Shown one piece after another: positions 61,784-64,000 of a stretch of 64,000 bases of DNA (positions are counted from its first letter, which is position 1; each line of letters begins with the position of its first letter). The stretch is taken from the NCBI RefSeq assembly GCF_014298075.1, contig NZ_CP060418.1:2790001-2854000 (forward strand), read 5' to 3'. The notes under the pieces are model-generated. The model made no database searches. It saw nothing but the letters and a program-made list of their open reading frames with translations, and was not told where the DNA came from. The position numbers and the translations under genes are program-made. Source of the stretch: Enterobacter sp. JUb54 (lineage in GTDB: Bacteria > Pseudomonadota > Gammaproteobacteria > Enterobacterales > Enterobacteriaceae).

Positions 61784-61845
61784 CAAAAGAAAAGAATAAG
61801 AACCTGTTCCAGCCGACGAGTTTAGTTGCCGGCTGAAGCAGGTTC
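61784..61845 (-). other. Hairpin with T-rich tail between nusB and thiL
   Basis: GAACCTG...CAGCCG (61800-61816) and CGGCTG...CAGGTTC (61830-61845) pair with two small internal loops. On the minus strand a T-rich tail (TTATTCTTTTCTTTT) follows. It could attenuate thiL-pgpA transcription or protect the nusB 3' end. A second small hairpin CGGGGA/TCCCCG is nearby (61860-61874). Confidence 0.55.
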
Positions 61846-61892
61846 TGTGGACGGTTTCTCGGGGAGAATCCCCGGTCACACCGGCCTGGGGT

Positions 61893-62312
61893 TTACTTTT
61901 TGTTGGGACGAATTGCCGGGGCTGCTTTGTCCAGCACGCCGTTAACAAACTTATGGCTGTCTTCAGCGCCAAAAGTTTTCGCCAGTTCGATAGCTTCGTT
62001 AATCGCCACTTTGTACGGGACATCGTCACGTTTTGACAGCTCGAACAGGGCGATACGCAGTACCGCTTTTTCCACCTGGCCCAGCTCTTCGAGCAGACGG
62101 GACAGGTACGGCTTCATCAGGCCGTCGAGGTATGCGCTGTTAGTCGCCACTCCGGACAGCAGTTCACGGAAATACAGAACGTCGACATCTTTGACATCCT
62201 GTTCCGCCAGGAACTGGTATTCGACATCAGCGATGTCGTTCTGGGACAACTGCCAGGAGTAAAGCGCCTGGACAGCACACTCACGGGCGCGGCGACGAGC
62301 AGCAGGTTTCAC
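61893..62312 (-). CDS. nusB: Transcription antitermination factor NusB
   Basis: A 139-residue all-helical protein that binds boxA RNA with ribosomal protein S10 (NusE) to allow rRNA antitermination. N-terminus [18 protein letters not shown] and C-terminus [25 protein letters not shown] are characteristic. Lies 21 bases downstream of ribE in one operon. Start 62312 has AAGGGGAATTCC upstream. Confidence 0.98.
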   Translation of the reverse strand: MKPAARRRARECAVQALYSWQLSQNDIADVEYQFLAEQDVKDVDVLYFRELLSGVATNSAYLDGLMKPYLSRLLEELGQVEKAVLRIALFELSKRDDVPYKVAINEAIELAKTFGAEDSHKFVNGVLDKAAPAIRPNKK

Positions 62313-62333
62313 GGAATTCCCCTTACAAAAAAA

Positions 62334-62804
62334 TCAGGCCTTGATGGCTTTCAATACGTTAATCATTTCCAGCGCGGTCAGCGCAGCTTCTGCGCCTTTG
62401 TTACCGGCTTTGGTACCAGCGCGTTCGATGGCTTGTTCAATACTTTCAGTGGTCAGAACACCAAAGGCTACCGGGATTTCGCTCTCCTGCGCGACATGCG
62501 CGAGGCCGTTGCTTGCTCCGCCAGCCACATATTCAAAGTGCGCGGTACCACCACGAATCACCGTACCCAGAGCAATCACTGCGTCATATTTACCGGTTTT
62601 TGCCAGTGCGCCAGCCGCCAGTGGCAGCTCATACGCGCCTGGAACCCAAACAACGGTAATGTTTTCATCTTTTACCTGACCGATGCGCTTCAGGGCGTCA
62701 ATTGCACCTTCCAGCAGGCTGTCATTGATAAAGTTGTTGAAACGCGCAATGGTGATGGCGACGCGAGCGTCCGGGGTAGCAACGTTAGCTTCAATAATGT
62801 TCAT
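62334..62804 (-). CDS. ribE: 6,7-dimethyl-8-ribityllumazine synthase
   Basis: A 156-residue enzyme (RibE in E. coli naming, also called RibH) that condenses the diaminouracil and dihydroxybutanone phosphate in the next-to-last step of riboflavin synthesis; it forms a 60-subunit capsid. [27 protein letters not shown] and [19 protein letters not shown] with the catalytic histidine are present. Standard length; follows ribD. Confidence 0.98.
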   Translation of the reverse strand: MNIIEANVATPDARVAITIARFNNFINDSLLEGAIDALKRIGQVKDENITVVWVPGAYELPLAAGALAKTGKYDAVIALGTVIRGGTAHFEYVAGGASNGLAHVAQESEIPVAFGVLTTESIEQAIERAGTKAGNKGAEAALTALEMINVLKAIKA

Positions 62805-62938
62805 ACTCTTCCTTCGGGTTCATATGGCCCCGCAAGGGGGGCGGATTCTATCATAATAATTTATACACTTCATCCTTCAAACTGCCTCGCGGTCGCTGGC
62901 AGAGGAATGACGTTGCGTCGCAACACGCCTGCCCTGAA
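62805..62938. other. ribD-ribE spacer with a GC-rich palindromic stretch
   Basis: 134 bases, larger than the E. coli gap. TTATACACTTCATCCTTCAAACTGCC (about 62861-62886, shown in parts) recalls an ERIC terminus (TATACCCGTCAT...CTTCAAGCTGC) and TTGCGTCGCAA (62914-62924) is a short palindrome; the ERIC core is absent. Confidence 0.4.
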
Positions 62939-64000
62939 TCAGGCATTCACTAAATGCAGGCACACATCCGGGCCGACATGACGTATCTCATTGAATTTGA
63001 AATGGGGGGCATCCTGTAGTTTCTCAAGCCCCGGCAGCGCACATAATCCACGCGCCGCATTGCCTAACAGTTTAGGCGCAATATAAACGATAAGCTCGTC
63101 CACCACACCTGCCTGTAATAGCGCCCCGGCGAGGGTCGGGCCGGCTTCCACCCAGATACTGTTCACCTGCTGCTTGCCCAGTTGCATCATCAACAGCACC
63201 AGATCGAGATGGCCGTTGTGCTCCGGCACCTGCAGCGTGCGCACGTTTTCCGGCCACGCGCGATCGTCGGCCTGGGTGCGGGCAAACAGCGTTTCGCCCG
63301 GCTGCTGCACGATGCGGTGCTGCGGGGTCACGCGGTTATGGCTGTCGATAACGATACGCAGCGGCTGACGCAGATTGTCCTGCGGGTACAGCGCCTGAGT
63401 GTCGGAGTCCAGCGATTCCCAACGCACGGTCATTGCCGGGTCGTCTGCCAGCACGGTGGCGCTGCTGGTCAGAATGGCGTGGCTCTGCGCGCGCAGACGC
63501 TGTACGTCGCGTCGCGCCTGCGGCGAAGTGATCCACTGGCTTTCGCCGCTGGCCATGGCGGTACGGCCATCCAGCGAAGCGCCCAGTTTGAGCTGCACAT
63601 ACGGGAAACCGGTGCGCATGCGCTTCAGGAAGCCTTTATTCAGCGCTTCGGCCTCGTTCATCATCAGGCCATGGCTGACGTCGATGCCTTCCTGCTGCAA
63701 ACGGTACAGGCCGCGCCCCGCTACCTGCGGGTTTGGATCCTGCATGGCGGCCACGACGCGGGTCACGCCGGCGGCGATCAGCGCCTCACAGCACGGCGGC
63801 GTGCGGCCATGATGGCTGCACGGTTCCAGCGTCACGTAGGCGGTCGCGCCTCGGGCTTGTTCACCGGCCATCCGCAGCGCATGCACTTCTGCATGCGGCT
63901 CACCGGCCCGGTAGTGAAAACCTTCGCCGACGATTTCGCCGTTTTTGACGATCACACAGCCGACGTTAGGATTGGGATGGGTGGTAAAACGCCCGCGCTG
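62939..64000 (-). CDS. ribD: Bifunctional riboflavin deaminase/reductase RibD, partial
   Basis: The gene runs off the right edge; 353 codons are seen and only the N-terminal end is missing. It is the bifunctional diaminohydroxyphosphoribosyl-aminopyrimidine deaminase and reductase of riboflavin synthesis. The cytidine-deaminase-like zinc site is complete (GEPHAEVHAL and TLEPCSHHGRTPPCCEAL); the reductase domain (GASLDGRTAMASGESQWI; WVEAGPTLAGALLQAGVVDELIVYIAP) follows. First gene of ribD-ribE-nusB-thiL-pgpA within the window. Confidence 0.96.
   Translation of the reverse strand, partial: QRGRFTTHPNPNVGCVIVKNGEIVGEGFHYRAGEPHAEVHALRMAGEQARGATAYVTLEPCSHHGRTPPCCEALIAAGVTRVVAAMQDPNPQVAGRGLYRLQQEGIDVSHGLMMNEAEALNKGFLKRMRTGFPYVQLKLGASLDGRTAMASGESQWITSPQARRDVQRLRAQSHAILTSSATVLADDPAMTVRWESLDSDTQALYPQDNLRQPLRIVIDSHNRVTPQHRIVQQPGETLFARTQADDRAWPENVRTLQVPEHNGHLDLVLLMMQLGKQQVNSIWVEAGPTLAGALLQAGVVDELIVYIAPKLLGNAARGLCALPGLEKLQDAPHFKFNEIRHVGPDVCLHLVNA

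Noticed and set aside
62855..62925. ERIC-like terminus in the ribD-ribE spacer
   Set aside because: Matches the element end loosely, but the core inverted repeat is missing. At most a decayed remnant.

Overview
The window is a chromosome segment of an enterobacterium, most likely Klebsiella or a close relative such as Raoultella. Gene order from ffs to ribD follows the Escherichia coli backbone in the order ffs, atl, ybaY, tesB, amtB-glnK, mdlBA, decR, cof, ybaE, queC, fadM, ybaV, ppiD, hupB, lon, clpX, clpP, tig, bolA, yajG, ampG, cyoABCDE, yajR, yajQ, panE, yajL, thiI, xseB, ispA, dxs, yajO, pgpA, thiL, nusB, ribE, ribD. Proteins are near-identical to the enteric versions, but codon use is GC-rich and several gene blocks absent from E. 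coli K-12 are present, which fits Klebsiella better than Escherichia or Salmonella. Species cannot be fixed from the sequence alone.

Region 1-8.3 kb is partly accessory. It holds a divergent maltose-type ABC transporter fragment (binding protein start and MalK-like ATPase), the c-di-GMP phosphodiesterase pdeB, a divergent YczE-type membrane protein with a MocR regulator, a small two-gene ribbon-helix-helix operon in AT-rich DNA, the 4.5S RNA gene, an unrecognised 135-residue ORF, atl and ybaY. Region 8.5-33.4 kb is core: tesB, the ammonium module amtB-glnK with a sigma-54 promoter, the MdlAB heterodimeric ABC exporter, the DecR regulator facing a PLP-dependent cysteine-metabolism enzyme, cof, ybaE (its start codon abuts an ERIC element), queC, a REP/BIME cluster, and then the protein quality-control block ppiD-hupB-lon-clpX-clpP-tig, followed by bolA, yajG and ampG.

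Region 33.9-38.7 kb is the cytochrome bo3 ubiquinol oxidase operon. Between cyoE and yajR, which are neighbours in E. coli, about 12 kb of accessory catabolic DNA is inserted (38.75-50.6 kb). The first part is an IclR regulator facing a seven-gene, tightly packed operon: a divergent shikimate-dehydrogenase-like enzyme, two KstD-type flavoprotein desaturases separated by a NIPSNAP gene, a TIM-barrel isomerase/dehydratase-like protein, an aromatic-acid-type MFS importer and a Gfo/Idh/MocA dehydrogenase. The most economical reading is import and oxidation or aromatisation of a hydroaromatic (cyclohexane-ring) acid; the exact substrate is unknown and this is the best candidate for an undescribed pathway. 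The second part is a GPH-family sugar symporter followed by another Gfo/Idh/MocA dehydrogenase.

Region 50.7-64 kb is core again: yajR, yajQ, panE-yajL, thiI, the isoprenoid operon xseB-ispA-dxs, yajO, and the riboflavin/thiamine/phospholipid operon ribD-ribE-nusB-thiL-pgpA. ribD runs off the right end and the binding-protein gene runs off the left end. No tRNA, rRNA, CRISPR array, insertion sequence or prophage was seen.
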